30,765 nucleotides of DNA from Myxococcales bacterium. GTDB lineage: Bacteria > Myxococcota > Myxococcia > Myxococcales > Myxococcaceae. Below the pieces are notes generated by a model. That model had not been told where the DNA came from, ran no database searches, and saw only the letters and a program-made list of their open reading frames with translations. The stretch's first letter is position 1. Each line of letters starts with the position of its first letter. Positions 1 to 6,808 of the stretch are shown piece after piece. The stretch is from contig PMBV01000280.1 in assembly GCA_003153055.1 (NCBI GenBank), positions 1,011-31,775 of the forward strand, read 5' to 3'. Position numbers and translations under genes: made by a program.

Positions 1-1
1 A

Positions 2-421
2 CTCCTCACCGCCACCGTGCTGCCCGCGCTACCGAGTGGACCCCACGACATCAACCTCGACGACCTGACCCTGGACCTCTGGTTCACCTTCGTTGGCTCC
101 GGCACCGACGTCACCGTCGCCGTCGCCGCCCAGCTTGGCGCCAGTGCCATCAAGCTGAGCCCGCCGCTTTCGAGCACGGCGCAGAGCTACGTCGGCACGT
201 TCCAACACGCCTTCGAGACCTACTCGGGTCAGACGCTCGAGCAGCTGCTGGCCGATGTCGACTCGTCGATCGAGGCATCGTTGGGCGACCTCTCCGGTCA
301 GCTGGAGGCGTTGGTGGAGCATGCGGTGCCCGCCGGGCAGAAGATCTGCAGCCTCTCGATATTGAACGGAAAGCTCACGATGGAGACGGCTGTGGTGTGC
401 CCCATCTCCATGCCTCTCTGA
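2..421 (+). CDS. Unrecognised protein, C-terminal part (partial)
   Basis: The reading frame is open to the left edge, so only the last ~140 residues are seen; a GTG at 17 lies inside this frame but need not be the start. The visible part is mixed: a beta-rich stretch (LDLWFTFVG, VTVAVAAQLG) followed by an acidic amphipathic helix-rich stretch (TLEQLLADVDSSIEASLGDL) and a short beta-like tail with two cysteines (KICSLSIL, VVCPISMPL). The composition is protein-like and much more plausible than the Arg/Gly-rich frame on the other strand. I do not recognise a family. It is followed after 66 bases by a polytopic membrane protein on the same strand, with which it may be co-transcribed, and it converges on the injection-system gene train. 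No function can be assigned. Confidence 0.6.
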   Translation, partial: LLTATVLPALPSGPHDINLDDLTLDLWFTFVGSGTDVTVAVAAQLGASAIKLSPPLSSTAQSYVGTFQHAFETYSGQTLEQLLADVDSSIEASLGDLSGQLEALVEHAVPAGQKICSLSILNGKLTMETAVVCPISMPL

Positions 422-448
422 GGTGGCTCGCCACGTAGCCACGCATCG

Positions 449-467
449 GCGATGTCGATACCATCGC
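449..467. repeat. 6-bp inverted repeat ahead of the membrane-protein gene
   Basis: GCGATG at 449-454 and CATCGC at 462-467 form a perfect 6-bp inverted repeat around a 7-base spacer, ending 20 bases before the ATG at 488. It could be an operator half-site pair or a small RNA hairpin. There is no T-run after it, so it is not a classical terminator. It may also be chance in GC-rich DNA. Confidence 0.25.
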
Positions 468-487
468 TCTGACCGGGGGGCTCTCCG

Positions 488-1315
488 ATGGACTCACTGC
501 GGAAGGTGCCGTTCGTGCTGGCGCTGGTGGCCATGGGCTTGGTCGTGTGCATCGAGCTGGGCTCGAGTCTCTTGACGCCTCCGCCTCCCGAGCAGGCGGC
601 CCTGGCGAGCGACCTCGAGCAGGAGAAGCTCCGCGCCGCGGGGCCGGCCACGCTCTCGGCGGCAGCGCAGCAGCGGCTCCGTGACGAGGCCCGCGCCCAG
701 GCCTCGGAGATCGTCGCCGCTCGCTCGAAGCAACCTGCTCGGCCTGGCATGGGCATTCCGTTCCTCGCGTTCGTCGACGCGCTGCTGCTGTTCCTGGTGG
801 CGATGATGGGCGCGGCCCTGGTGCTGCCCGAGCGGGTCTGGGGCCGGGCGCACGGGGTGGTGCGCCTGGTGGCGATGATCGGCGCGATCGTCGCGGCGCT
901 CGTGCTCATCCCCCTGGCGGTGGTGCTCCTGCTGCTGATGTTCAGCCTCTTCGTCGCCATCCCTTTCGGCACCATCGCGTACCTGGCGATCTGGGGCTCG
1001 TTCGACCGTGGCGGCGCCCAGGTCACCCTCGGGCTCCTGCTCGGCTTGAAGGTGGTGTTCATCGTGCTCCTGGTGGTCGCCCAGCCTCGGCACCTCGCCA
1101 ACAAAGGGCTGGTGGCGCTCGTGCTGACCTCGCTCCTCTGCAACGCGGTCGTGGCATTCCTCCACGGCCTGGTGCCCGGGGTGCTCGTCAGCATCACCGA
1201 CGCCCTCGCGGCCATCATCGTCGCGGTGGTGGGGGTTCTCTGGGCGGTGGTCATGCTCGTCGGCGCTGTCATCTCCGTGGTGAAGGCGCTTCGCTTCGAG
1301 CAGCGCGAGGGGTGA
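488..1315 (+). CDS. Polytopic membrane protein of unknown function
   Basis: A 275-residue protein. A hydrophobic segment near the N terminus (about residues 7-25) could be an uncleaved anchor. It is followed by a charged, Ala/Glu/Arg-rich, probably coiled stretch (about 35-82) and then about five hydrophobic segments (roughly 90-113, 124-165 which may be two, 178-198, 207-225 and 238-265). A short basic/acidic tail (ALRFEQREG) ends the protein. The start is the ATG at 488 with a purine-rich GGGGG stretch 7 bases upstream, a weak ribosome site. The gene ends 15 bases before the convergent minus-strand gene ending at 1331. I recognise no family; the layout (soluble coiled segment between the first and later helices) suggests an inner-membrane protein with an extracytoplasmic coiled domain. 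Any link to the neighbouring injection system is positional only. Confidence 0.75.
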   Translation: MDSLRKVPFVLALVAMGLVVCIELGSSLLTPPPPEQAALASDLEQEKLRAAGPATLSAAAQQRLRDEARAQASEIVAARSKQPARPGMGIPFLAFVDALLLFLVAMMGAALVLPERVWGRAHGVVRLVAMIGAIVAALVLIPLAVVLLLLMFSLFVAIPFGTIAYLAIWGSFDRGGAQVTLGLLLGLKVVFIVLLVVAQPRHLANKGLVALVLTSLLCNAVVAFLHGLVPGVLVSITDALAAIIVAVVGVLWAVVMLVGAVISVVKALRFEQREG

Positions 1316-1330
1316 GCGCGGGGCAGCCTG

Positions 1331-1819
1331 TCAGCGTTGTGGGGCGAGCTCCACCTGAACCGCGCAGGTCGGTGGCATCCTCATCGGCCGCGGGCTCACA
1401 CAGGTGAACGTCAGCTCGGCGCCGGAGGAGTCGATCAACAGATCGAGCGATTTCGCGTCGAACGAGCCGGTCAACTTCGCTTGGACCGCCTGGCCGGACC
1501 TCGTCGGAACGAAGTCGACCACCACCTGCTCGAACGACGACAGCTCGAGGCGCCGGAGAAACGCAGTGGCCCCCGCCACAACGAGGCGACACGAGCGCTG
1601 GGTGAATGAGGACAGACAGCCCGGCGGTGTCTCCTTCACCGCGCTGCGCTCGACCCGTGAGAGCCCCACCCCACCGCTGCTCCCCCCGTCACGCGGGAAC
1701 CAGCGTTCGTGCCACGCGTCGACGTCAGGCCTCACGCTCCCACTGGAGGCGAGGCCCACGACGCTCAGCATGACGAGCGCCAGCGCGACGAGCAGGAGCA
1801 GAATGAGGCCAGGGCGCAT
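1331..1819 (-). CDS. Small single-pass membrane or secreted protein at the end of the injection-system operon
   Basis: About 162 residues. The N terminus is a classic signal/anchor: a short MRPG start, then about 21 hydrophobic residues (LILLLLVALALVMLSVVGLA). The rest is soluble, with three well separated cysteines (in PPGCLSSF, QRSCRLVV and FTCVSPRP, plus one in PTCAVQVEL) that could form disulphides outside the cytoplasm. I chose the ATG at 1819 because it places the hydrophobic segment directly at the N terminus; an in-frame TTG at 1834 would add five residues. It is the last gene of the minus-strand train, 39 bases after the stop of the Ig-like/Cys-rich protein, so it is probably co-transcribed with the injection system. 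No family is recognised. A role as an envelope accessory of the apparatus is inference from position. Confidence 0.7.
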   Translation of the reverse strand: MRPGLILLLLVALALVMLSVVGLASSGSVRPDVDAWHERWFPRDGGSSGGVGLSRVERSAVKETPPGCLSSFTQRSCRLVVAGATAFLRRLELSSFEQVVVDFVPTRSGQAVQAKLTGSFDAKSLDLLIDSSGAELTFTCVSPRPMRMPPTCAVQVELAPQR

Positions 1820-1858
1820 GGGTGTCGGGGGCAACGGAATTGGGGTACCGGCGACTTC

Positions 1859-2914
1859 TCACTTGGACGAATGCGACAGCTCGGGCGAGAGGTTGAAGCG
1901 CAACATCTCACCATGGAAGCGCTTCGGCGGAGAGGGCCCGACGGGGATCACGACGGCCTCGCACACCCGGCTTCCCGCGACATTACAGAACCCAGACTGG
2001 CATTCCCCATTGGCGGTGCAGGCACGTCCGTTGGGGAGCACGCACGCTCCGCTTTGACAGAAGTACCCCGTGACGCTCGGGAATGGACAGTCAGTGTTGG
2101 TCTGGCAGCTCCGGTCGGTCGCGCTGCAGGCGCTCTTGTCCTCGCGGCACCACCCCGAGGCGCAGAGCACGTGGCTGGTGCACGGCTGGTTCGAGTTGAG
2201 CAGACAGGTCTTGGCGCCGAGGTCCCCGGTGACGCATACCTGGTTGGCCGGGCACGTCGCCCCCGGCGCGGAGCACGAAGCGCCTGGAGGTGGGTAGGCG
2301 CAGAGCCCCTTCTCGCAGAGCCGCGTCGTGCAATCGTCAGCGCTGTGGCACTTGGCCAGAGGCTTGGCGCGGCACGTCCCCAACTCCGCCTTCTTGGGGT
2401 CGGCCGCGACGCAGACGAGGTCTGGCTTGCACTCCGGCTTGTCCGGGTGGCAGCTGGCGCCGATCCCGCTCGAGTTGACGAACGCGTAGATGCCCCAGCC
2501 GCCCAGGGCGAGCAGCACCACGCCGGCGCCGACCGCGACGAGCCACCAGGGGAACGGAGGCGTGGGCATCGGGGCCGCCGCGACGGTCACGGTGATCGAA
2601 GGACCGTGGGCGTAGTCCTCATCGGGGTTGGAGGTCGACGACACCAGCAGGTGGAAGGCGTAGGCGCCAGGCGCCGCCCCTGGGGGAATCGCCACCCGCA
2701 CCGTGAAGGTGTAGGTGCCGTCGTAGGTGAAGTCTCGCTCGGCCTCGGCGACGGAGAGCCAGCCGCGAGTCGCCGGGTCATCGGGCTCCGCGCTGGCCCT
2801 CGCGCGAAGTGCCTTGCCCACCTTGTTCGAGACGGTGAAGGGAAACTCGGTGACCCCTCCGGGCTTGGAGGCGGCGGTCGTCGTACTCGGTGTGATGTCG
2901 AAGGCGCGTGACAC
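1859..2914 (-). CDS. Ig-like / transmembrane / Cys-rich protein linked to the contractile injection system
   Basis: A 351-residue protein in three parts. Residues 1-115 look like an Ig-like beta-sandwich of the COG1470 type (phrases such as FPFTVSNK, YTFTVRVAIPPGA and YAFHLLVSST). Residues about 122-147 are a strong transmembrane helix preceded by PPFPWW. Residues about 154-330 hold a cysteine-rich region with repeated C-x(4-8)-C-x-x-G-x-C spacing like Dickkopf-type modules of myxobacterial surface proteins. There is no N-terminal signal peptide, so the likely topology is Ig-like domain in the cytoplasm and Cys-rich domain outside. The start is a GTG at 2914 with GAGAGG just upstream. It follows the tail-protein-I gene by 43 bases. 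The inferred role is a membrane anchor or docking protein for the baseplate; a stand-alone surface protein is the alternative. Confidence 0.8.
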   Translation of the reverse strand: MSRAFDITPSTTTAASKPGGVTEFPFTVSNKVGKALRARASAEPDDPATRGWLSVAEAERDFTYDGTYTFTVRVAIPPGAAPGAYAFHLLVSSTSNPDEDYAHGPSITVTVAAAPMPTPPFPWWLVAVGAGVVLLALGGWGIYAFVNSSGIGASCHPDKPECKPDLVCVAADPKKAELGTCRAKPLAKCHSADDCTTRLCEKGLCAYPPPGASCSAPGATCPANQVCVTGDLGAKTCLLNSNQPCTSHVLCASGWCREDKSACSATDRSCQTNTDCPFPSVTGYFCQSGACVLPNGRACTANGECQSGFCNVAGSRVCEAVVIPVGPSPPKRFHGEMLRFNLSPELSHSSK

Positions 2915-2957
2915 AGGAGACCTCTCGGGAAGGACGTCGTTTTCGTTTCGCTCGGAC

Positions 2958-3458
2958 TCAAGGTGAGTCGAAGGAGAGCTCGTAGGTGACGTGCGCGGGC
3001 TTCTCCCGCTCGACGATCTGCTCCACCAGGGCGCGATGGGCCTGCGCCGGGCCGGGAGCGCGCACCCGGACGTGGAACGCGCGGATCCTCCCGGAGGCCG
3101 TGAGGACCGACTCGTCGATGGAGAAGCCCCGGATGCCCGTGGCGACCTCGAGCAGCTCGATCAGCCCTTGGTGGGTTCCCCGCATGCGCGAGAGCCGGGC
3201 CGCCGAGCTGATGAGCTCACGGACTCGACCCAGGCCGCTGCTCACCACGAGCTCGAGGTTCACCCAGGAGCACAGGAGGGGCAGAAAGGCCTCTGGCGCT
3301 CGCCGGGGATCGAGCTTCTCGTCGAGGCTGACCAACGCCCGTTCGGTGGGCGCGTGCAGGGACTCCATCACGTCGAGCAGGGCCAGAAGGGGCGTGCCCT
3401 CGGTGGTCGCGCGCTGAAAGACGGCCGGCAACAGGCGCTCAATCTCGGTTCTTCGCAT
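2958..3458 (-). CDS. Phage tail protein I-like baseplate wedge component
   Basis: A 166-residue protein resembling the phage tail protein family TIGR02242 found in contractile injection clusters after the baseplate-J gene. Typical features are the N-terminal IERLLPAVFQR segment, the central RELISSAARLSRMRGTHQGL stretch (in this family a conserved region around R-R-GT-x-x-GL), and the C-terminal VEREKPAHVTYEL ending. In related systems this protein joins baseplate-J subunits to build the wedge around the central spike. The ATG at 3458 has GAGG 4 bases upstream, and the first 20 bases overlap the end of the baseplate-J gene in another frame, indicating translational coupling. The length is usual for the family. 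Confidence 0.85.
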   Translation of the reverse strand: MRRTEIERLLPAVFQRATTEGTPLLALLDVMESLHAPTERALVSLDEKLDPRRAPEAFLPLLCSWVNLELVVSSGLGRVRELISSAARLSRMRGTHQGLIELLEVATGIRGFSIDESVLTASGRIRAFHVRVRAPGPAQAHRALVEQIVEREKPAHVTYELSFDSP

Positions 3459-6039
3459 CTTGCCTCACCTCGATCTCGTGCGTGCCTGAAGTGAAGAGCC
3501 AGGTCGGCGCTATGGTGACCTTGCGCTCGAAGGCCTCGCGGGAGCACTCCTCGTACTGCTCTGCCGTGCGGGTGCGGAAGAGCCCCGCCGGCCCGCCAGC
3601 GAACAGAGGGCCTCGAACGAAGGACGCCAGCGCCTGCACCGGTTGAAAGAGACGATCGCTGGTACGCAGCGGCAGCTTGGAGTCGGGCACCGGCTGGCGC
3701 CACTGCACGCCCTGCTTGCTCGAGTCGCACCACAGCACGCCCGCTCGGTGCGTCGCGGCGTAGACCGTCGAGCCGGCGAAGGCCAGGGCGAGGCAGCTGC
3801 CGCCACCCCAGTTGCGATCGAACGGCTTCCACTGACTCGGTGTGCCGAGCAGCTCGACGCACAGCGCGCCTTTTCCCGGGCCCTCTCCCGACGAGGCATA
3901 CAGGCCGGCCCACAGAAACGTCCGCGTGCCGTCCCGTTGAACCTCGAGCACCCGCGCGTCCTCGCCCGACAGGCCGATGGAGCTGAAGCTGCCAGCTCGA
4001 GCGCCGGAGGTCGAAAGGAAGACGCCGCGCAGCTGCGTCGCCGCCACCGCCACCATCGCCGCGCCACGAGAGTCGGTAGCGGCCGCCACGGCGCAGAGGC
4101 CGAGCTTCGGATTGGCCGGGTCCACCACCACCGGCAGAGGTCTCGCTTCGGGCCCCATCGCCAGCTCGAACAGGCCCACGCCCGTCGCCAGGAGCAACAC
4201 CGCCACCCCATCGCGCGTCATCCAGGCGAGATCCTCGATGGGGTCGAGGGTGTGCGTCGCCGACTCCCAGCTCTCGCCGCTGTCGAGGGAGATGCGCAGC
4301 TTGGAGCGCCCCAGCTCTCCGGGGAGCCGCGAGGCGATCGCCACCAGCCCCGGCCGCTCAGGGTGCACCTCGAGGCCGTCCACGTCTTCGCCGGGAAAGT
4401 CGGCGATCTGCTCCCAGCCTTCTCCCTCGTCGAGGGACCGGAACACACCCGTGCCCGAGCCTGCGTAGGCCACGCCGGGGGCGGCGTCGTCGACGGCGAC
4501 GGCCTTGGTGGGCCCGGGCACCGAGCTCACCACCAGCTTCACGTCTTCGGCGTAGCTGACTCCGGGCTCGGCGAGGACCACGTCGTACACGGTCGACACC
4601 CGCAGCGCCTGGCCGAAGCGCCAGCCATGGCCCGCGTCGGGTTCGGCGCCGCCCAGCGGCAGCGAGGGCAGCGGGCAGATCGTGCGGTAGAGCCTCGCCT
4701 CGATGCGCTCCTTGAGCTTCGCTTCGTCCTCGGCGCGGTGGGCGTAAACGCTGGCCCGCACCGAGACGGTCTTGTAGCGGGCCCAGGTGACCCGGCAGCT
4801 CGTGCCCAGCGAGCGTCGATCGTCGAGCTCCGCCTGAATGCGTTGCCGCGCGGCCTCGGTCTGCTGGCCCCGCAGCTTTGCTGCGCTGACCCCGCGATCG
4901 TCTGGTCCGCGATCCTTGGCGGGGAGGTCGGGCACTAGGGTGACCTCCACGGCCCCTGGCGTCGCGTGGCTCCACAGCTGGGCTTGGGTGAAGGCGCGCG
5001 CCCGTGCCACCCCGCTCGAGCTGCGCAGCGCCAGGGCTTCGAAGTCGTGGGCGGTGAGGGCTCGGCGCAGCGAGTGGATCTCCTCGGGACCGCGGGCCAG
5101 CGCGTTGGCGAGGCTCTCTTCGGCGCGCCCACCGACCGCCGGGGAAGGGTTCGTCACGGTGAGCGTCGCCCCTGGCACGGCATCCTTGAGGACCTTGAGC
5201 GTCCCGGCCGCCACGTTGCCGTCGGGGCCGCCACCTCGGCGGTACCAGGCGCGAATCTCCTTTCCCAGCGAGGGAACGGCGGCGAGCGCCTGGGCATCGG
5301 CGGCGAGGTCTCCCTCGAGCGTGCTGCGCAGCGCCGGAGCGAAGGTGATTCGGCCCGCGAGGCGATCAGTGACGAAGACGTGGGGGTCGTCCCCGTGGTC
5401 GGTGAAGCCCTCTGCCTCCCGCCAGACGCGGTAATGCTTGCCGCCGTGGTCTCGCGCCGGCGCGCGGAGGCCGAGCTCGGCCTTCTCGGCTTCGACCCCG
5501 ATGACGAGATCGAGCAGGTCTCGGGTGCGCGTCACCACCGGGGGCCGCGCCAGTACCAGCGACAGGCCCGGCAAGCCCGTACCGGAGCCCAGGAGCTCGG
5601 CCTCGATCATCTCGGCGTGAAAGGCGAGCACCGTCGCCTGCCGCCCGCCGACCTCGATGCGAGCCACGTCGGCGGTGGCGAAGATGGGCCCGGCGCCGTC
5701 CTCGGAGCGCTGGGTCGTGACCCGCGTGCCCCGGGGAATCACCACTGGCGAGGTGGCCTCGCGGTCGAGCTGAAAGACGAGCTCGGTGCTCGCCGCCGAG
5801 GGCGGCTGTTGCTGCACGCCGATCAACCGGAGCAGCTCGACGTAGATCTTCTCGGGGAGCCGGTTGAGCCGGTAGAGCATGGTCTCGGTGAGGTGCGCGA
5901 ACAGCTCGAGGAGCACCATCCCCGGGTCGTGGGGTGAGAGATCAGTCCAGGTGGGGCAGCTGGCCGTCACCCGCGCCTTGGCCTCGGCCACGAGCTGGTC
6001 GAAGGTCCGGTCGTCGAGGTTCGGAGAGGGCAGGGCCAT
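3439..6039 (-). CDS. Baseplate J-like protein with C-terminal Asp-box beta-propeller
   Basis: An 866-residue protein. Residues 1-500 match the putative baseplate assembly family of contractile injection systems (TIGR02243; Afp11/gpJ type): the N-terminal DPGMVLLELFAHLTETMLYRLNRLPEK block, then VIPRGTRVTT, and the C-terminal domain strand around YKTVSVRASVYAH and ICPLPSLPLGG. Residues about 510-825 (bases ~3567-4512) are different: a run of beta-propeller-like blades with two clear Asp-box motifs, SLDEGEGW (535-542) and SLDSGESW (584-591), and repeated GVF/GLF blade starts (GTGVFRSL, GVGLFEL, RGVFLST, AGVLWCDS, AGLFRTR). It ends with a short beta-strand tail (TSGTHEIEVRQ). A continuous frame argues for one fused protein. 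The first part builds the baseplate wedge; the propeller may project outward as a binding module (inference). The start overlaps the gp25 stop by one base (TGATG). Confidence 0.9.
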   Translation of the reverse strand: MALPSPNLDDRTFDQLVAEAKARVTASCPTWTDLSPHDPGMVLLELFAHLTETMLYRLNRLPEKIYVELLRLIGVQQQPPSAASTELVFQLDREATSPVVIPRGTRVTTQRSEDGAGPIFATADVARIEVGGRQATVLAFHAEMIEAELLGSGTGLPGLSLVLARPPVVTRTRDLLDLVIGVEAEKAELGLRAPARDHGGKHYRVWREAEGFTDHGDDPHVFVTDRLAGRITFAPALRSTLEGDLAADAQALAAVPSLGKEIRAWYRRGGGPDGNVAAGTLKVLKDAVPGATLTVTNPSPAVGGRAEESLANALARGPEEIHSLRRALTAHDFEALALRSSSGVARARAFTQAQLWSHATPGAVEVTLVPDLPAKDRGPDDRGVSAAKLRGQQTEAARQRIQAELDDRRSLGTSCRVTWARYKTVSVRASVYAHRAEDEAKLKERIEARLYRTICPLPSLPLGGAEPDAGHGWRFGQALRVSTVYDVVLAEPGVSYAEDVKLVVSSVPGPTKAVAVDDAAPGVAYAGSGTGVFRSLDEGEGWEQIADFPGEDVDGLEVHPERPGLVAIASRLPGELGRSKLRISLDSGESWESATHTLDPIEDLAWMTRDGVAVLLLATGVGLFELAMGPEARPLPVVVDPANPKLGLCAVAAATDSRGAAMVAVAATQLRGVFLSTSGARAGSFSSIGLSGEDARVLEVQRDGTRTFLWAGLYASSGEGPGKGALCVELLGTPSQWKPFDRNWGGGSCLALAFAGSTVYAATHRAGVLWCDSSKQGVQWRQPVPDSKLPLRTSDRLFQPVQALASFVRGPLFAGGPAGLFRTRTAEQYEECSREAFERKVTIAPTWLFTSGTHEIEVRQDAKNRD

Positions 6040-6458
6040 CAGGGGAGCTCCGCGTGGTTGAAGGAGAACAGGAGCTGACCTCGGGCGAGCGTGGCCCGGA
6101 CTCGGTAGCTGAGCGCGATGTCGAGGCGGCTGGGGGCGTCTTCAGACCGCTGGGCGTCAAGCTCGAGGAGCTGCACCCGAGGCTCCCAGAGCTCGATGGC
6201 CCGCCGGACGTAGAGTATCGCCAGCCCAGCGGTGGTGTCGTCGTTGGGCGAGAACACCAATCGGCCGAGATCGCAGCCGTAGGTCGGCCGCATCACCCGC
6301 TCGCCCGGTGAGGTGGACAAGAGCAGGAGGAGCGCCTGACGAATGGAGGCCTCCGAGTCCACCATCGCCAGCGCACCCCGGGCCGTGAGCGCGAGGCCGG
6401 GCTGCCCCTGATCGAGGTCTGGGTGCACGAAGCGAATCGCTCGGTGGAGCGGCGTCAC
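6039..6458 (-). CDS. gp25-like baseplate protein (Afp9 type)
   Basis: A 139-residue member of the gp25-like / baseplate W family. Recognisable features are the near N-terminal AIRFVHPD, the central EASIRQALLLLLSTSPGERVMRP-type block, where the family has a conserved I-x-x-L-L-x-T-x-P-G-E-R-x-x-x-P-x-x-G, and YGCDLGRLVF. In related machines gp25 sits at the heart of the baseplate, contacting the spike hub and the first sheath ring. The reading frame stays open further upstream, but the start is best placed at the GTG at 6458: this gives the usual family length and a 4-base GTGA overlap with the stop of the PAAR-like gene. The upstream extension is Arg/Gly-rich and overlaps that gene entirely. 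Confidence 0.9.
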   Translation of the reverse strand: MTPLHRAIRFVHPDLDQGQPGLALTARGALAMVDSEASIRQALLLLLSTSPGERVMRPTYGCDLGRLVFSPNDDTTAGLAILYVRRAIELWEPRVQLLELDAQRSEDAPSRLDIALSYRVRATLARGQLLFSFNHAELP

Positions 6459-6805
6459 GAGGTCACCCCCCACAGCCGCTGCCCAGGGTTCTTCACCGAG
6501 TACGTCACCGGAGGGAGCGACTCGGTGAGCCCCGTGACGGTGTCGAGGCACGCCGCCGCCCCGTCGATGAAGACGAAGCTGGAGTAGCCGGCCGTCACCT
6601 TCAGCGTGAGCTGACAGGGCTTCACTCCGGGCCCAGCCCAGGTGCAATGGTCGATCGCCCGGCCCTCGGGGTCGGTCGCCACCAGCACCGCGCGAGACTC
6701 GACGGTAACCCAGCGCTGAGAGGCGGCGAGCGAGACCCGCCCGGTCACGTGCTTGCACAGGAGCAGCGCGTCCTCGGTGAGCACCGCTTGAAGCGCATCG
6801 CCCAT
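6455..6805 (-). CDS. PAAR-like spike-tip protein (Afp10 type)
   Basis: A 116-residue protein in the position usually held by the spike-tip gene of contractile injection clusters. It shows the PAAR-like pattern of short beta strands with scattered Cys and His residues that can bind a metal at the tip: C17 and H19 (LLCKHVTG), H53 and C54 (AIDHCTWAGPG), C64 (VKPCQLTL) and C86 (AACLDTVTG). In this fold three or four such residues hold a zinc or iron ion at the sharp end of the spike; which ones do so here cannot be told from sequence. AGGAGGGG lies 7 bases ahead of the ATG. It sits between the VgrG-like spike (3-base gap) and gp25 (4-base overlap), so its role is supported by context as well as by motif. 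Confidence 0.8.
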   Translation of the reverse strand: MGDALQAVLTEDALLLCKHVTGRVSLAASQRWVTVESRAVLVATDPEGRAIDHCTWAGPGVKPCQLTLKVTAGYSSFVFIDGAAACLDTVTGLTESLPPVTYSVKNPGQRLWGVTS

Positions 6806-6808
6806 GGC

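Noticed and set aside
3643..5937. Long plus-strand frames opposite the baseplate-J gene
   Set aside because: They are His/Arg/Gln-rich shadows; the minus strand carries a recognisable baseplate family and Asp-box motifs.
6459..6758. Upstream extension of the gp25-like gene to 6758
   Set aside because: The extra ~100 residues are Arg/Gly-rich, lie wholly inside the PAAR-like gene in another frame, and exceed family length; the GTG at 6458 gives a GTGA overlap.
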